Origin: Alphaproteobacteria bacterium
GTDB taxonomy: Bacteria > Pseudomonadota > Alphaproteobacteria > Micavibrionales > Micavibrionaceae
Length of the DNA: 64,000 nt
Direction: 5' to 3'
Assembly (NCBI GenBank): GCA_016699735.1
Contig: CP065008.1
Location: forward strand, 2,108,001-2,172,000
Both the position numbers and the translations under genes were made by a program. This document shows positions 43,602-52,536 of this stretch, piece by piece. The notes beneath the pieces are model-generated. The model made no database searches and was not told the DNA's origin. It worked only from the letters and a program-made list of their open reading frames with translations. Every line of letters begins with the position of its first letter. The first letter of the stretch is position 1.

Positions 43602-45593
43602 ATGAAAACAGCCCACGAAAAAGCTCAAGACAACGCCCTCATTCTAGAAAGCGAAACCGCAAGGAATCTCCCGGCGGTCCCTTCGCCCTTTCCGGCATTG
43701 GACCGGATCAACGCCCCCGCCGACCTGAAAAACCTCAGCGACGAGGAACTGAAAAATCTGGCCGAGGACGTCCGCCGCTTCATGATCGATTCCGTCTCCC
43801 GCACGGGCGGACATCTCGGCGCGGGTCTGGGTGTCGTGGAACTGACGGTCGCCCTCCACGCCGTCTTCGATACGCCCGCCGACCGCCTGATCTGGGACGT
43901 CGGCCACCAATCCTACCCGCATAAAATTCTCACGGGCCGTCGGAACAGAATGCACACGCTGCGTCAGGGGGGCGGCCTCTCCGGCTTCACCAAACGCGAC
44001 GAAAGCGAATACGATCCCTTCGGCGCCGCCCACAGCTCAACGTCGATCTCGGCAGGTCTAGGCATGGCCGTAGCCCGTGATCTCGCAAAACAGGCGGGAG
44101 AAGAAAAAAACAACCATGTCATTTGTGTGATCGGCGACGGCGCGATGTCCGCGGGCATGGCCTACGAAGCCATGAATAACGCGGGCAGCATCACGATCGA
44201 CGACAAAAAAACCAACCTGATCGTCATCCTCAACGACAATGAAATGTCCATCGCCCCGCCCGTCGGAGCCATGAGCCGCTACCTGACGCGCATCGTCTCC
44301 TCGCGCTCCTACCATAGCGTCCGTGAATTCGGCAAAAGAATCACTGACATCCTCCCCTCGCCCATCCGCAACGCTGTCAGGAAAACGGAAGGAACCGCGA
44401 GGAACGCGCTCGGCTCGGGAACCTTCTTCGAGGAAATGGGCTTTTACTATATCGGCCCGGTCGATGGCCACAACCTCGACCACCTCCTGCCCGTGCTCCG
44501 CAATATCAAGGAGGCGGACCACGAAGGCCCGGTCCTGATCCATGTCATTACGCAAAAGGGCAAGGGCTACCTGCCTGCGGAAAATTCCGACGACAAGATG
44601 CACGGCGTCCGCAAATTCGACGTCATCACGGGCGCACAGGCGAAAACAGCAATCGGTGCCCCAAGCTACACGAACGTCTTTGCAAAGGCGCTCATCGGCG
44701 AGGCCAAAAAAGACCAAAAAATTGTCGGAATTACCGCCGCTATGCCCTCCGGCACCGGAATGGATGCGTTCAGCCAGGAATTTCCCGAACGGATGTTCGA
44801 CGTTGGCATCGCCGAACAGCACGCCGTAACCTTTGCCGCCGGATTGGCGGCGGAGGGCTACAAACCCTTCGTGGCGATTTACTCCACATTCCTGCAGCGC
44901 GCCTACGATCAGATCGTCCACGATGTCACCATACAAAACCTGCCCGTGCGCTTTGCGCTCGACCGTGCCGGACTAGTGGGCGCAGACGGCCAGACCCATG
45001 CGGGCGCGTTCGACATCGCCTATCTTGGATGTCTGCCGAACTTTGTCCTGATGGCTCCGGCAGATGAATCCGAACTGGTTCATATGGTCGCGACCGCCGC
45101 AGCCTATAACGATGGCCCGATCGCCTTCCGCTTCCCCCGCGGCAACGGCACAGGCACCCCTCTGCCGGAGAAACCTGAAATTCTGGAAATCGGCAAAGGC
45201 CGGATTATCCGCCATGGGTCCGAAATCGCCATGCTCAGCTACGGAACACGCTTGCAGGAATGCCTCCTCGCAGCGGAAAACCTGAATAAAAAGGGCATCG
45301 CCCCGACGATTGCCGATGCCCGCTTCGCAAAGCCCCTCGACTCCGAACTAGTAAAAGAGCTGGCCTCAAACCACAGAGCCATGATCGTCATCGAGGAAGG
45401 TTCAAGCGGCGGCTTCGGTTCCAAAGTTCTGGAAGTGCTGAGTGAAAACGACCTACTGTCCTCACGTCTAAAAATCCGTTGCTTAAAGCTCCCCGACCGC
45501 TTTCAGGATCAGGACGATCCCGAAAAGCAATATGACGAAGCCGGCCTGACCGCCCGCCACATCGAGAAAAAAGTTATCAGCCTCCTATCATAG
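43602..45593 (+). CDS. dxs: 1-deoxy-D-xylulose-5-phosphate synthase
   Basis: Dxs makes DXP from pyruvate and glyceraldehyde 3-phosphate, the first step of the MEP pathway. The 663-residue protein has the thiamine diphosphate motif GDGAMSAGMAYEAMNNAG, the substrate regions HVITQKGKGYLPAE and GIAEQHAVTFAAGLAAEG, and the C-terminal domain with GSSGGFGSKVLEVL. The N-terminus is about 25 residues longer than usual before LDRINAPADLK. The ATG at 43602 has no strong ribosome binding site. It sits downstream of xseB-ispA with small genes between, a common arrangement. Confidence 0.97.
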   Translation: MKTAHEKAQDNALILESETARNLPAVPSPFPALDRINAPADLKNLSDEELKNLAEDVRRFMIDSVSRTGGHLGAGLGVVELTVALHAVFDTPADRLIWDVGHQSYPHKILTGRRNRMHTLRQGGGLSGFTKRDESEYDPFGAAHSSTSISAGLGMAVARDLAKQAGEEKNNHVICVIGDGAMSAGMAYEAMNNAGSITIDDKKTNLIVILNDNEMSIAPPVGAMSRYLTRIVSSRSYHSVREFGKRITDILPSPIRNAVRKTEGTARNALGSGTFFEEMGFYYIGPVDGHNLDHLLPVLRNIKEADHEGPVLIHVITQKGKGYLPAENSDDKMHGVRKFDVITGAQAKTAIGAPSYTNVFAKALIGEAKKDQKIVGITAAMPSGTGMDAFSQEFPERMFDVGIAEQHAVTFAAGLAAEGYKPFVAIYSTFLQRAYDQIVHDVTIQNLPVRFALDRAGLVGADGQTHAGAFDIAYLGCLPNFVLMAPADESELVHMVATAAAYNDGPIAFRFPRGNGTGTPLPEKPEILEIGKGRIIRHGSEIAMLSYGTRLQECLLAAENLNKKGIAPTIADARFAKPLDSELVKELASNHRAMIVIEEGSSGGFGSKVLEVLSENDLLSSRLKIRCLKLPDRFQDQDDPEKQYDEAGLTARHIEKKVISLLS

Positions 45594-45662
45594 GAAATTT
45601 GCGTTTTTTCGGCCCTTTCTGCCGCAGATAGTGTATATTCTCGGAAGAATGAGAAATCTGTT

Positions 45663-46457
45663 ATGGCAATAAAAAAACCGACAATTGTGATTTTCGACAT
45701 GGACGGAACCGCCGTCCGCCATATCAACCCGCGCCTGCTGCATATCCTTGAAACGCTGGATAACATCGGCTACAGAATTTCAAAATTCTTCACATGGCTC
45801 TTCCGGCGCGGCGGCAAGGGGCGCATCATCCCTCTCTGGCACAAGAATAGAAAGCAGCCGCGTCTTCTGGTCCACCGCGCCATGCACAAAATCCGCCGCA
45901 AACCCGTGGAGCAGATCGTTCAGCCTTGCCCCGGCCTGTTCACGCTTCTGGAGCTTTTCGAGCAGCATCAGATTCCGATGGCCCTGGTCAGCAATGGCCT
46001 CGGTAAGGGTTACGGCCACGACATTCTTGAAAAATTCGAACTGAACAAGCACTTTCCGGTAACGGTGTTCCGCGAGGACATCACCAAATCCAAACCCAGC
46101 CCTGAGCCGATCCTCACCGCCCTTCAATGGCTGAATCTGGAACTGAATGAAAACGATGTCGTCTGGTATATCGGCGACCGCCGCAAGGACGTCATCGCCG
46201 CCCTCGCCGCCAAAGAACACCTGCCCTGCGCGGTAGTGCCGATTGCCTTCGGAATTCATGCCGCCGTGGCGATCATTGAAAAAAATATCGGCGCAGAACA
46301 TATCTATATGTCGTTCTACGAAATGTATGACGATTTGAAACCGATGCTGGACGACAACCCGCCCCCGCCGCGCCTGCACATCGGCAAACCGTCAGATGAA
46401 CGCATTGAAAACAACGCCGCGCCGGAGCGATCAACCCGCAGAGCCGCCAGCGCCTGA
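45663..46457 (+). CDS. HAD-superfamily phosphatase
   Basis: The 264-residue protein has the HAD motifs: I FDMDGTA (nucleophile Asp, near residue 11), II in MALVSNGLG, III with Lys in ITKSKPSPEPIL, and IV in YIGDRRKDVIAAL. The cap is a short basic helical insert (FFTWLFRRGGKGRIIPLW). It is a Gph/phosphoglycolate-phosphatase-like family member with an unusually charged, Pro-rich C-terminal tail. It starts 70 bases after dxs and ends nine bases before the convergent sppA stop. The substrate is unknown. Confidence 0.85.
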   Translation: MAIKKPTIVIFDMDGTAVRHINPRLLHILETLDNIGYRISKFFTWLFRRGGKGRIIPLWHKNRKQPRLLVHRAMHKIRRKPVEQIVQPCPGLFTLLELFEQHQIPMALVSNGLGKGYGHDILEKFELNKHFPVTVFREDITKSKPSPEPILTALQWLNLELNENDVVWYIGDRRKDVIAALAAKEHLPCAVVPIAFGIHAAVAIIEKNIGAEHIYMSFYEMYDDLKPMLDDNPPPPRLHIGKPSDERIENNAAPERSTRRAASA

Positions 46458-46465
46458 AAAAAAAA

Positions 46466-48406
46466 TCAGGGTTTGATCTCGACCGGAGAATAAACGGAAA
46501 AAGACTGCGGATCGCTCAGGATTTGCATCTCGGCCAGATAAGGCTTGGTCGTCTCCAGGATCTCCGCTTGCGTCTTTAAATGGCTGCGGAAAAAAACCTC
46601 CTGCTGCAAAAGCTGCATGAACTTCTCGATGGCCGTCAGCGGCTTGGGCATGATCACCACATGAACATCCTTGCGCGTCTTTGCCCCGATCTGCAGCGCC
46701 GCATAGTCAAGCGCATCCTCCAGCCCACCAATCCGGTCGGCCAGACCGATCTTCACCGCGCTTTTTCCGGTCCACACGCGTCCGCCGGCGATCCGGTCCA
46801 CCTCGTCAACGGTCATTTTACGCCCAGAGGCCACACGCTGGAGAAAGTTATTATAAACGTTATCCAGCATGGCATTCATGCGCTGCGATTCCGTCTCTGA
46901 AAACGGCGTATTCATGGACCACATCCCCGCATTCCGTCCCCACTGGATGCGCTCCCAGTTCACTCCGATCTTCGCCCAGAACTCCTTGGCGGAAAACTTC
47001 CCGCCCACAACCCCGATCGACCCGGTGATCGTAGTGGGCAGCACGAAAATCTGGTTCGCAGAGGCCGAAATCCAATATCCTCCTGACGCTGCCGTCGGCC
47101 CCATGGAAACAATGACCTGTTTACCCTGCTCCTGCACCATCTGCACCGCGCGCAAAATACTCTCGGAAGCCACCGGCGACCCGCCGGGACTGTCCACCCG
47201 CAACACAACCGCCTTAATCGTCTCGTCCCGCGCCGCCTCGATCAGCGCCCCCGCAATCTGATCGGCAGCGGCCACCCCGTCATCGAACAGGTCGGGCGCA
47301 TCCCCGTCCTGACTCGGCAAAATCATCCCGACCGCATAGATCAAAGCGATAGAAGGCTTGCCGTCATCCTTCTTTTCCTGCGTTTGCGCGGCGAGCATAA
47401 TCTCATCCGCCAGCGTCGCCTGCTTGTTGCGCTCCTCATTGATATAGGCGTTAAGGTCGATGTAATCCGCATCGACCGCCGGATCGCCCGTGACCTGCTT
47501 GTTCATCTGCTTGACCAGCACATCGGCGTAATCCGCCTTGTCGATCAACCCGGCATCCAGCGCTTCGGGGGCAGTAAACAAACCTTTATCCACCAATGCC
47601 TTGAAACTCTCCGGCCGGATGCCCAGATCGGCAGAGATATCAACCTGCAAAGTGTCCGTCAGATCCTTGATCAGATACTCCATCATCCGCCGATTCGGCT
47701 CCGTGATCTGCGTATGCGTCAGGCTTTCATAGGCAGATTTATAATCTTTACGCTGGAAAAATTGCGGCTCGACTCCGACCATATCGAAAATATTGCGGAA
47801 AAACGGCAACTCCGCGCTGACGCCTGTAATCGCAATCACGCCCATCGGCTGCATCCACACTTCCTGAAATGCAAGGGCCAGATAATAATTCCCAAGCCCC
47901 CCTAATTCCCCATAAGAAGAGGAATAAACATAAGCGAACTTCCCGCTCTCCCGGAAACTCTTGATCGCCTTTCGCATCTCCTCGATATGCGCCAGCCCGT
48001 AGCCGCCCGCGTCCATACGGCCATAAATCCCCTTCACGCGGGGGTCCGTCTTGGCCCGATCCAGTGCCTCCAGCCAATCACGCAGGGTCACGCCCGGCCC
48101 GGCGAACGGATCGGCAAAGCTGACATCCCGCGCCAGATCGCCCATATTTCCGTCCAGATTGAGCATCAGCACGAATTTTTCCGGCAGCCCCTTATCGTAC
48201 TCCACCTCCGAAAGAAGCGAGGAAAACGTCCACGCGATCAGCGCAGTTGTAATGAGAACGAATGCCCCAATAACCGTGCAGGTCCGCTTGACGGCCAGCC
48301 ACAGGATCGACAGGACATTCCACCGCCTTTTGGGTTTCTCCACCTCTTTGGGAACGGGGGTGCTGTAAAGGTTTTTGCGGGCCGACCAGGGGTCTTTTGC
48401 GGTCAT
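46466..48406 (-). CDS. sppA: signal peptide peptidase SppA, 67K type
   Basis: SppA degrades remnant signal peptides at the inner membrane. The 646-residue protein is the long double-domain form, with one N-terminal membrane helix (about 41-60). The catalytic Lys is in RKDYKSAYE (Lys223), and the nucleophile Ser is Ser441 in GPTAASGGYWISA, the positions expected from the E. coli enzyme. DSPGGSPVASESI and TITGSIGVVGGK are also conserved. It is convergent with the HAD gene, with nine bases between stops. Confidence 0.95.
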   Translation of the reverse strand: MTAKDPWSARKNLYSTPVPKEVEKPKRRWNVLSILWLAVKRTCTVIGAFVLITTALIAWTFSSLLSEVEYDKGLPEKFVLMLNLDGNMGDLARDVSFADPFAGPGVTLRDWLEALDRAKTDPRVKGIYGRMDAGGYGLAHIEEMRKAIKSFRESGKFAYVYSSSYGELGGLGNYYLALAFQEVWMQPMGVIAITGVSAELPFFRNIFDMVGVEPQFFQRKDYKSAYESLTHTQITEPNRRMMEYLIKDLTDTLQVDISADLGIRPESFKALVDKGLFTAPEALDAGLIDKADYADVLVKQMNKQVTGDPAVDADYIDLNAYINEERNKQATLADEIMLAAQTQEKKDDGKPSIALIYAVGMILPSQDGDAPDLFDDGVAAADQIAGALIEAARDETIKAVVLRVDSPGGSPVASESILRAVQMVQEQGKQVIVSMGPTAASGGYWISASANQIFVLPTTITGSIGVVGGKFSAKEFWAKIGVNWERIQWGRNAGMWSMNTPFSETESQRMNAMLDNVYNNFLQRVASGRKMTVDEVDRIAGGRVWTGKSAVKIGLADRIGGLEDALDYAALQIGAKTRKDVHVVIMPKPLTAIEKFMQLLQQEVFFRSHLKTQAEILETTKPYLAEMQILSDPQSFSVYSPVEIKP

Positions 48407-48464
48407 GAGAGATTCCTAATATGAAAAAGCGCCCAAAAAGGCTGATTTCCTGTGAATACTCTTA

Positions 48465-49076
48465 TCAGATATCGCGCTTTTTCAAAACAACAGATTGCTT
48501 GCCCGTGGTGATCGAATAATCCTTATACCCCAACCGCCCGACCGACGTAAAATCAACCAGTCCGTCACGGATGACGGCCTCATCAATATGGATTCCAACC
48601 ACTTCTCCCAGAATAATAACATAATCCGACTCCGGATCGGTCGAAGGCAGCTCAAGTGATTTGAAATAAGTACATTCCAGATGGATCGGCGATTCCGCCA
48701 CCCCCGGCGGCTTGACCAATCGGCTGGGTCTTTTCGTCAGTCCGGCCAATTCAAACTCGTCCACCCCATGCGGCACATCGCGGGACGTCTCGACCATCGG
48801 ATGCAACAGCGCCTCTGTGACTACGTTCACCACGAACTCTCCGGTCTCCAGAATGTTCCGGCTGGTGTCCTTATACCGCGAACTGCTGGAAAACATGATC
48901 ATAGGCGGGTCTTCGCACACCGCGTTGTAATAGCTGTACGGGGCGAGATTGACCCTCCCCTCAGCGCTCATCGTTGAAATCCACCCGATCGGCCGCGGCT
49001 GCACCAAGGCCTTGAACGGATTATGCTTCAACCCCAGATCGGTCTTAGGGTTTTGCTTGCGCGGTTCGTAGAACAT
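48465..49076 (-). CDS. flavin reductase-like FMN-binding protein
   Basis: The 203-residue protein has the flavin-reductase-like (DIM6/NTAB) split-barrel pattern: FKALVQPRPIGWISTMSAEGRVNLAPYSYYN, DPPMIMFSSS, KDTSRNILETGEFVVNVVTEAL and the middle LVKPPGVAESPIHLEC. I chose the ATG at 49076, with GAGG five bases upstream; a GTG one codon earlier is less likely. Close relatives are annotated as flavin reductase-like domain proteins; NAD(P)H-dependent FMN reduction is inferred. It follows aroC by 33 bases, in the same direction. Confidence 0.85.
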   Translation of the reverse strand: MFYEPRKQNPKTDLGLKHNPFKALVQPRPIGWISTMSAEGRVNLAPYSYYNAVCEDPPMIMFSSSSRYKDTSRNILETGEFVVNVVTEALLHPMVETSRDVPHGVDEFELAGLTKRPSRLVKPPGVAESPIHLECTYFKSLELPSTDPESDYVIILGEVVGIHIDEAVIRDGLVDFTSVGRLGYKDYSITTGKQSVVLKKRDI

Positions 49077-49109
49077 CACATCCTCGTTCGCAGCCCGCCA
49101 GAGCCGTTT

Positions 49110-50195
49110 TTACAGGCATTGCGCCTTATGTCTCAACCAGTGGTCAGCCAAGACACAGGCCATCATGGCCTCGGCCACCGGAACCCCGCGGATTCCCACG
49201 CACGGATCGTGCCGCCCCTTGGTCACGATATCCGTCTCTTCCCCGTGCAGGTCAATCGTTTTGCGCGGAGTCAAAATCGAACTCGTCGGCTTGAACGCCA
49301 CCCGCACCGTAATATCCTGCCCGGAGGAAATCCCGCCGAGAATCCCGCCGGCATTGTTAGAAAGAAACAAGGGATTTCCAGTGTCATCCAGCCGGATTTC
49401 ATCGGCATTCTCCTCCCCGCCCAGCGCGACAGCCTCGAACCCCGCGCCGATTTCCACGGCCTTGACCGCATTGATACTCATCATCGCCTTCGCAAGGTCG
49501 GCGTCCAGCTTGTCGTAAACGGGTGCACCCAGACCCGCCGGAATCCCCGACGCATGAACCTCCACCAGCGCCCCGGCGCTCGAACCCTTCTTGCGGATGG
49601 AATCCAGATAAGCTTCCCAGTCCTTCCCGGCCTTCGCATCCGGCGTCCAGAACGGGTTGCGCTCCACCTCGTCCCAGTCCCACGCATCGCGGCTGATCTT
49701 CTCCGTCCCGATCTGCACAACGCAGCCGCGCACTTTCACCTGTGCGCCGATCTGCGCTTCAAGCACCTTGCGGGCAATCGCCCCCGCCGCAACGCGCATC
49801 GCCGTCTCGCGGGCCGAAGACCGCCCCCCGCCCCGGTAATCGCGGATTCCGTATTTCTTGAAATAGGTGTAATCCGCATGGCCGGGCCGGAACTTGTCCT
49901 TGATGTCCCCGTAATCCTTGGACTTCTGATCGACATTATGGATCAAAAGCCCGATCGGCGTCCCCGTTGTCTGCCCCTCGAACACGCCGGAAAGAATTTC
50001 AACCGTGTCCGGCTCCTGCCGCTGCGTCGTATGCCGCGACTGCCCCGGCTTCCTCCGGTCCAGCCAGAACTGGATATCCGCCTCGGCCAGAGGAATGCGC
50101 GGCGGCACCCCGTCGACGACACAGCCGATCGCCGGCCCATGGCTCTCCCCGAAACTTTGATACTGAAACAACGTGCCAAAACGGTTACCAGACAT
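49110..50195 (-). CDS. aroC: chorismate synthase
   Basis: AroC makes chorismate from EPSP using reduced FMN, the last common step of aromatic amino acid synthesis. The 361-residue protein has all family signatures: GESHGPAIGCVVDGVPPRIPL, RRKPGQSRHTTQRQEPDTVEILSG, RPGHADYTYFKKYGIRDYRGGGRSSARETA and GRHDPCVGIRGVPVAEAM. I chose the ATG at 50195; the GTG at 50207, four codons earlier, lies within the left arm of the inverted repeat at 50202-50239. So a GxxExxY element ends seven bases before this start, and the aroC promoter may lie within or beyond it. Confidence 0.96.
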   Translation of the reverse strand: MSGNRFGTLFQYQSFGESHGPAIGCVVDGVPPRIPLAEADIQFWLDRRKPGQSRHTTQRQEPDTVEILSGVFEGQTTGTPIGLLIHNVDQKSKDYGDIKDKFRPGHADYTYFKKYGIRDYRGGGRSSARETAMRVAAGAIARKVLEAQIGAQVKVRGCVVQIGTEKISRDAWDWDEVERNPFWTPDAKAGKDWEAYLDSIRKKGSSAGALVEVHASGIPAGLGAPVYDKLDADLAKAMMSINAVKAVEIGAGFEAVALGGEENADEIRLDDTGNPLFLSNNAGGILGGISSGQDITVRVAFKPTSSILTPRKTIDLHGEETDIVTKGRHDPCVGIRGVPVAEAMMACVLADHWLRHKAQCL

Positions 50196-50201
50196 GGAAA
50201 T

Positions 50202-50239
50202 AACCACAGAGATAAAAGAATTTAAAAGAGATCAAAGAG
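50202..50239. repeat. left inverted-repeat arm of the GxxExxY element
   Basis: This 38-base sequence begins AACCACAGAG and ends AAAGAG. It matches the reverse complement of 50641-50678 at 29 of 38 positions by hand alignment, with the outer ten and inner six bases identical. Confidence 0.7.
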
Positions 50240-50253
50240 TCCATCCTTGTAAC

Positions 50254-50631
50254 TTACACATGAAATCGCTTTATACCATCTTTGATAAGAGGAACATTAA
50301 AATTTATAAGAAGCCCGACCTGTAGCTTGGCAAGTTTAAGATAAGTTAAAATCTGAGCCTGATGGATCGGATGGATTTTATCCGTGCTTTTGAGTTCGAC
50401 GACAACCGTCTCAGCAACAAGTAAATCGATTTTAAAAGCCGAGGGAATCACAAGTTCCTCATACTGCACCGTAACCGGATGCTGTCAGCTGAATAATAAA
50501 CCTTTCTTTTCAAGCTCATACGCAAAGCAATCTTCATAAACCTTCTCATAAAGCCCCGGTCCCATGGTCTTATGAATTTTATAGGCGCAATCGACAATCT
50601 CCCCCGTAATATCGTTAAGCTTCTGCACCAT
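50254..50631 (-). pseudogene. GxxExxY protein, interrupted by an in-frame TGA
   Basis: The frame starts at ATG 50631 with GAGGGG six bases upstream and reads MVQKLNDITGEIVDCAYKIH, then GPGLYEKVYEDCFAYELEKKG (the GxxExxY motif is GLYEKVY). After 48 codons it meets TGA (50485-50487), then continues in the same frame through QHPVTVQYEELVIPS to DLLVAETVVVELKS, HQAQILTYLKLAKLQVGLLINF and a stop at 50254. So one nonsense change, possibly CGA to TGA since Arg would fit there, breaks an otherwise complete protein of about 125 residues. The family is often found as solitary, nuclease-like genes of unknown role. Read-through cannot be excluded, but decay is simpler. Confidence 0.85.
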
Positions 50632-50640
50632 AAAAAACCC

Positions 50641-50678
50641 CTCTTTAATCTCCTCTTCCCTCTTTAACCTCTGTGGTT
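50641..50678. repeat. right inverted-repeat arm of the GxxExxY element
   Basis: It is the partner of 50202-50239 in opposite orientation, ending CTCTGTGGTT on the plus strand. The last ten bases also form the core of each tandem-repeat unit. Confidence 0.7.
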
Positions 50679-50755
50679 CAAACCTCTGTGGTTCAAACCT
50701 CTGTGGTTCAAACCTCTGTGGTTCAAACCTCTGTGGTTCAAACCTCTGTGGTTCA
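50666..50755. repeat. six perfect copies of a 15-base direct repeat
   Basis: The unit AACCTCTGTGGTTCA is present six times without a mismatch, starting at 50666, 50681, 50696, 50711, 50726 and 50741. It begins in the right arm of the inverted repeat and ends three bases before the thioesterase stop codon. The unit contains no spacer variation, so it is a simple tandem array, not a CRISPR. Confidence 0.97.
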
Positions 50756-50758
50756 GAC

Positions 50759-51220
50759 TTACTTCACAATCACTTTCTCTTTTTGCGCCGATAACGTCCC
50801 CTGCTCGATGATCGCCACCGTCAGCCGCGAAATCGCCACCCGCTTGCCCGTCCCCTCTTCCGTGATATCCGTCTGCCACACATGCGTCCGCCGCCCGATA
50901 TGCAGCGGCGAACATTTTCCGACAACAAACCCCTCCGTGACCGCACGGATATGGTTGGCGTTGATCTCCAGCCCCACCGCGCGATCCTTGTCCGGGTCGA
51001 TGCACATCCACGCCGCCACGCTGCCCAACGTTTCGGACAGAACGCAACTCGCCCCGCCATGCAGGATTCCGAACGGCTGCGTGGTCCGCTTGTCCACAGG
51101 CATCCGCGCGCAAAGATAATCCTCGCCTATTTCAGTGAATTGAATCCCGATATGCGTCCCCATATTCGCGTTCCGCAAACCTTCCAGATATTCGACGCTA
51201 TAGGATTTGAACCAGATCAT
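50759..51220 (-). CDS. PaaI-type hotdog thioesterase
   Basis: The 153-residue protein has a hotdog fold with the PaaI/MenI pattern: GTHIGIQFTEIGEDYLCARMPVDKRTTQPFGILHGGASCVLSETLGS, in which HGG and the Glu nearby are catalytic in relatives, and NANHIRAVTEGFVVGKCSPLHIGRRTHVWQTDI. It should hydrolyse an acyl-CoA, substrate unknown. The ATG overlaps the yciI stop as ATGA. The stop codon lies three bases before the tandem repeat array. Confidence 0.9.
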   Translation of the reverse strand: MIWFKSYSVEYLEGLRNANMGTHIGIQFTEIGEDYLCARMPVDKRTTQPFGILHGGASCVLSETLGSVAAWMCIDPDKDRAVGLEINANHIRAVTEGFVVGKCSPLHIGRRTHVWQTDITEEGTGKRVAISRLTVAIIEQGTLSAQKEKVIVK

Positions 51221-51528
51221 TGCGGCAGGAACTTCGTAAAACTCGGCCCGGTCCTGCAGGGGATAATCTCAATCTCCCCCCAGACCTTGTTCGTCACATA
51301 AGGCTCATTCTTAAGATAATCATCCAGAACGGCTCGGGACTCCATATCGAACACCATGACCGACCCGCACATTTTTCCGTCATCGGACAGAAGCGCCGCC
51401 CCGTAAATCTGCTGCCCCGTTTCAACGGCAAGATCGCAGGCCTTGATATGCGCCTCGCGCACGGCCAACCGGCGTTCCAGCGCCCCCTCATCCTTCGCAT
51501 CCCGTGCGATGACAACGAACTGGGGCAC
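51217..51528 (-). CDS. YciI family protein
   Basis: The 103-residue protein has the YciI/ferredoxin-like pattern: QFVVIARDAKDEGALERRLAVREAHIKAC, IYGAALLSDDGKMCGSVMVFDM and FDMESRAVLDDYLKNEPYV. Members are small single-domain proteins of unclear function; some are dehalogenase-like. The GTG start has GAGG eight bases upstream and begins directly after the fabI stop. It overlaps the thioesterase start, so fabI-yciI-thioesterase are one translationally coupled unit. Confidence 0.88.
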   Translation of the reverse strand: MPQFVVIARDAKDEGALERRLAVREAHIKACDLAVETGQQIYGAALLSDDGKMCGSVMVFDMESRAVLDDYLKNEPYVTNKVWGEIEIIPCRTGPSFTKFLPQ

Positions 51529-52383
51529 TTACGCGGCCTCCTCCGAGGATTTAGGCGCGATTCCCTGCAGAAGCTCGGCCGTCTGCGCGGCGGAATCCAC
51601 CGCCACCATCCCCACCGTGTGATACCCGGCATCGACGTGCAGAACCTCGCCCGTCACCCCGCTGCCCAGATCGGAGAGCAGGAACAGGCCCGCCTTGCCG
51701 ACATCGTTGATCGTAACATTCCGCCGCAACGGCGAATTGAACTCGTTCCATTTCAGGATATACCGGAAATCGCCGATCCCGCTGGCGGCCAGCGTCTTGA
51801 TCGGCCCGGCGGAAATAGCATTGACCCGGATATTATCTTTGCCGATATCGGCAGCCAGATAACGCACGGAGGCTTCCAGAGCCGCCTTCGCAACACCCAT
51901 CACATTATAATGCGGCATCACGCGCTCCGCCCCGTAATAGGTCAGGGTCAAAAGGCTCCCCCCCTTCTCCTTCATGAGTGGATAGGCCTTCTGTGCGACG
52001 GAGGTAAAGGAATAAACCGAAATATCCATGGTCCGCAGGAAATTTCCGCGAGTGGTGTTCAGATAAAGACCGTCCAGCTCATTCTTATCGGAAAAAGCGA
52101 TGGCATGAACAAGAAAATCCAGCTGCCCCCACTCTTTCTCAAGCGCCTTGAAGACGGCATCCACGCTCGCCTCGTCGGTCACATCGCACGGCAGGACGAT
52201 CTTGGACCCGGCCTTCTCCGCCAGGGGCCGCACACGCTTCTCCAGCGCCTCACCCTGAAAAGTAAAAGCCAGTTCCGCCCCATGATTCATCGCCTCCTCT
52301 GCGATTCCCCAGGCAATCGAACGCTCGTTCGCAACCCCCATAATCAGGCCGCGTTTTCCTTTCAAAACTTCACTCATCGTCAT
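51529..52383 (-). CDS. fabI: enoyl-[acyl-carrier-protein] reductase (NADH)
   Basis: FabI reduces enoyl-ACP in fatty acid elongation. The 284-residue protein has the NADH-binding GVANERSIAWGIAEE, the catalytic Tyr-x6-Lys in HYNVMGVAKAALEASVRYLA, and AGPIKTLAASGI, the triclosan-sensitive loop region. An ATG two codons downstream of the chosen start is also possible; no strong ribosome binding site is seen for either. It is followed directly by yciI. The gap before it (52384-52536) is shared with the divergent 517-residue gene. Confidence 0.96.
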   Translation of the reverse strand: MTMSEVLKGKRGLIMGVANERSIAWGIAEEAMNHGAELAFTFQGEALEKRVRPLAEKAGSKIVLPCDVTDEASVDAVFKALEKEWGQLDFLVHAIAFSDKNELDGLYLNTTRGNFLRTMDISVYSFTSVAQKAYPLMKEKGGSLLTLTYYGAERVMPHYNVMGVAKAALEASVRYLAADIGKDNIRVNAISAGPIKTLAASGIGDFRYILKWNEFNSPLRRNVTINDVGKAGLFLLSDLGSGVTGEVLHVDAGYHTVGMVAVDSAAQTAELLQGIAPKSSEEAA

Positions 52384-52536
52384 ACGTCATGAAAAATGTT
52401 TATGATCCCTCGTATCCTACACATTTCAGCCTTTGCGTCTAGGGGCCAAACACCGCGCCCGTTTATACCCTTAATTTTTTCTGCTATGATGCTTCTTTCT
52501 TCCCTGCGCTCAAAAAAAGCGCTGTTATAATGAACT

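Larger units (their letters stand above)
50202..50678. mobile_element. possible small GxxExxY insertion element between 38-bp inverted repeats
   Basis: The 477-base block holds a GxxExxY pseudogene between 38-base inverted repeats. It lies in the gap between aroC and the thioesterase gene, both of which are intact. No transposase is present, so the block might be a non-autonomous element or a passively duplicated unit. The tandem repeat at 50666-50755 extends from its right end. Confidence 0.5.

Noticed and set aside
50485..50487. TGA read as an amino acid (recoding or an altered code)
   Set aside because: All other genes here are complete with the standard code and use TGA as a normal stop, for example secF and gmhA's upstream neighbour; no selenocysteine hairpin is evident.
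50666..50755. CRISPR-like array
   Set aside because: The repeats are directly adjacent, 15 bases long and have no spacers, so this is a simple tandem repeat.
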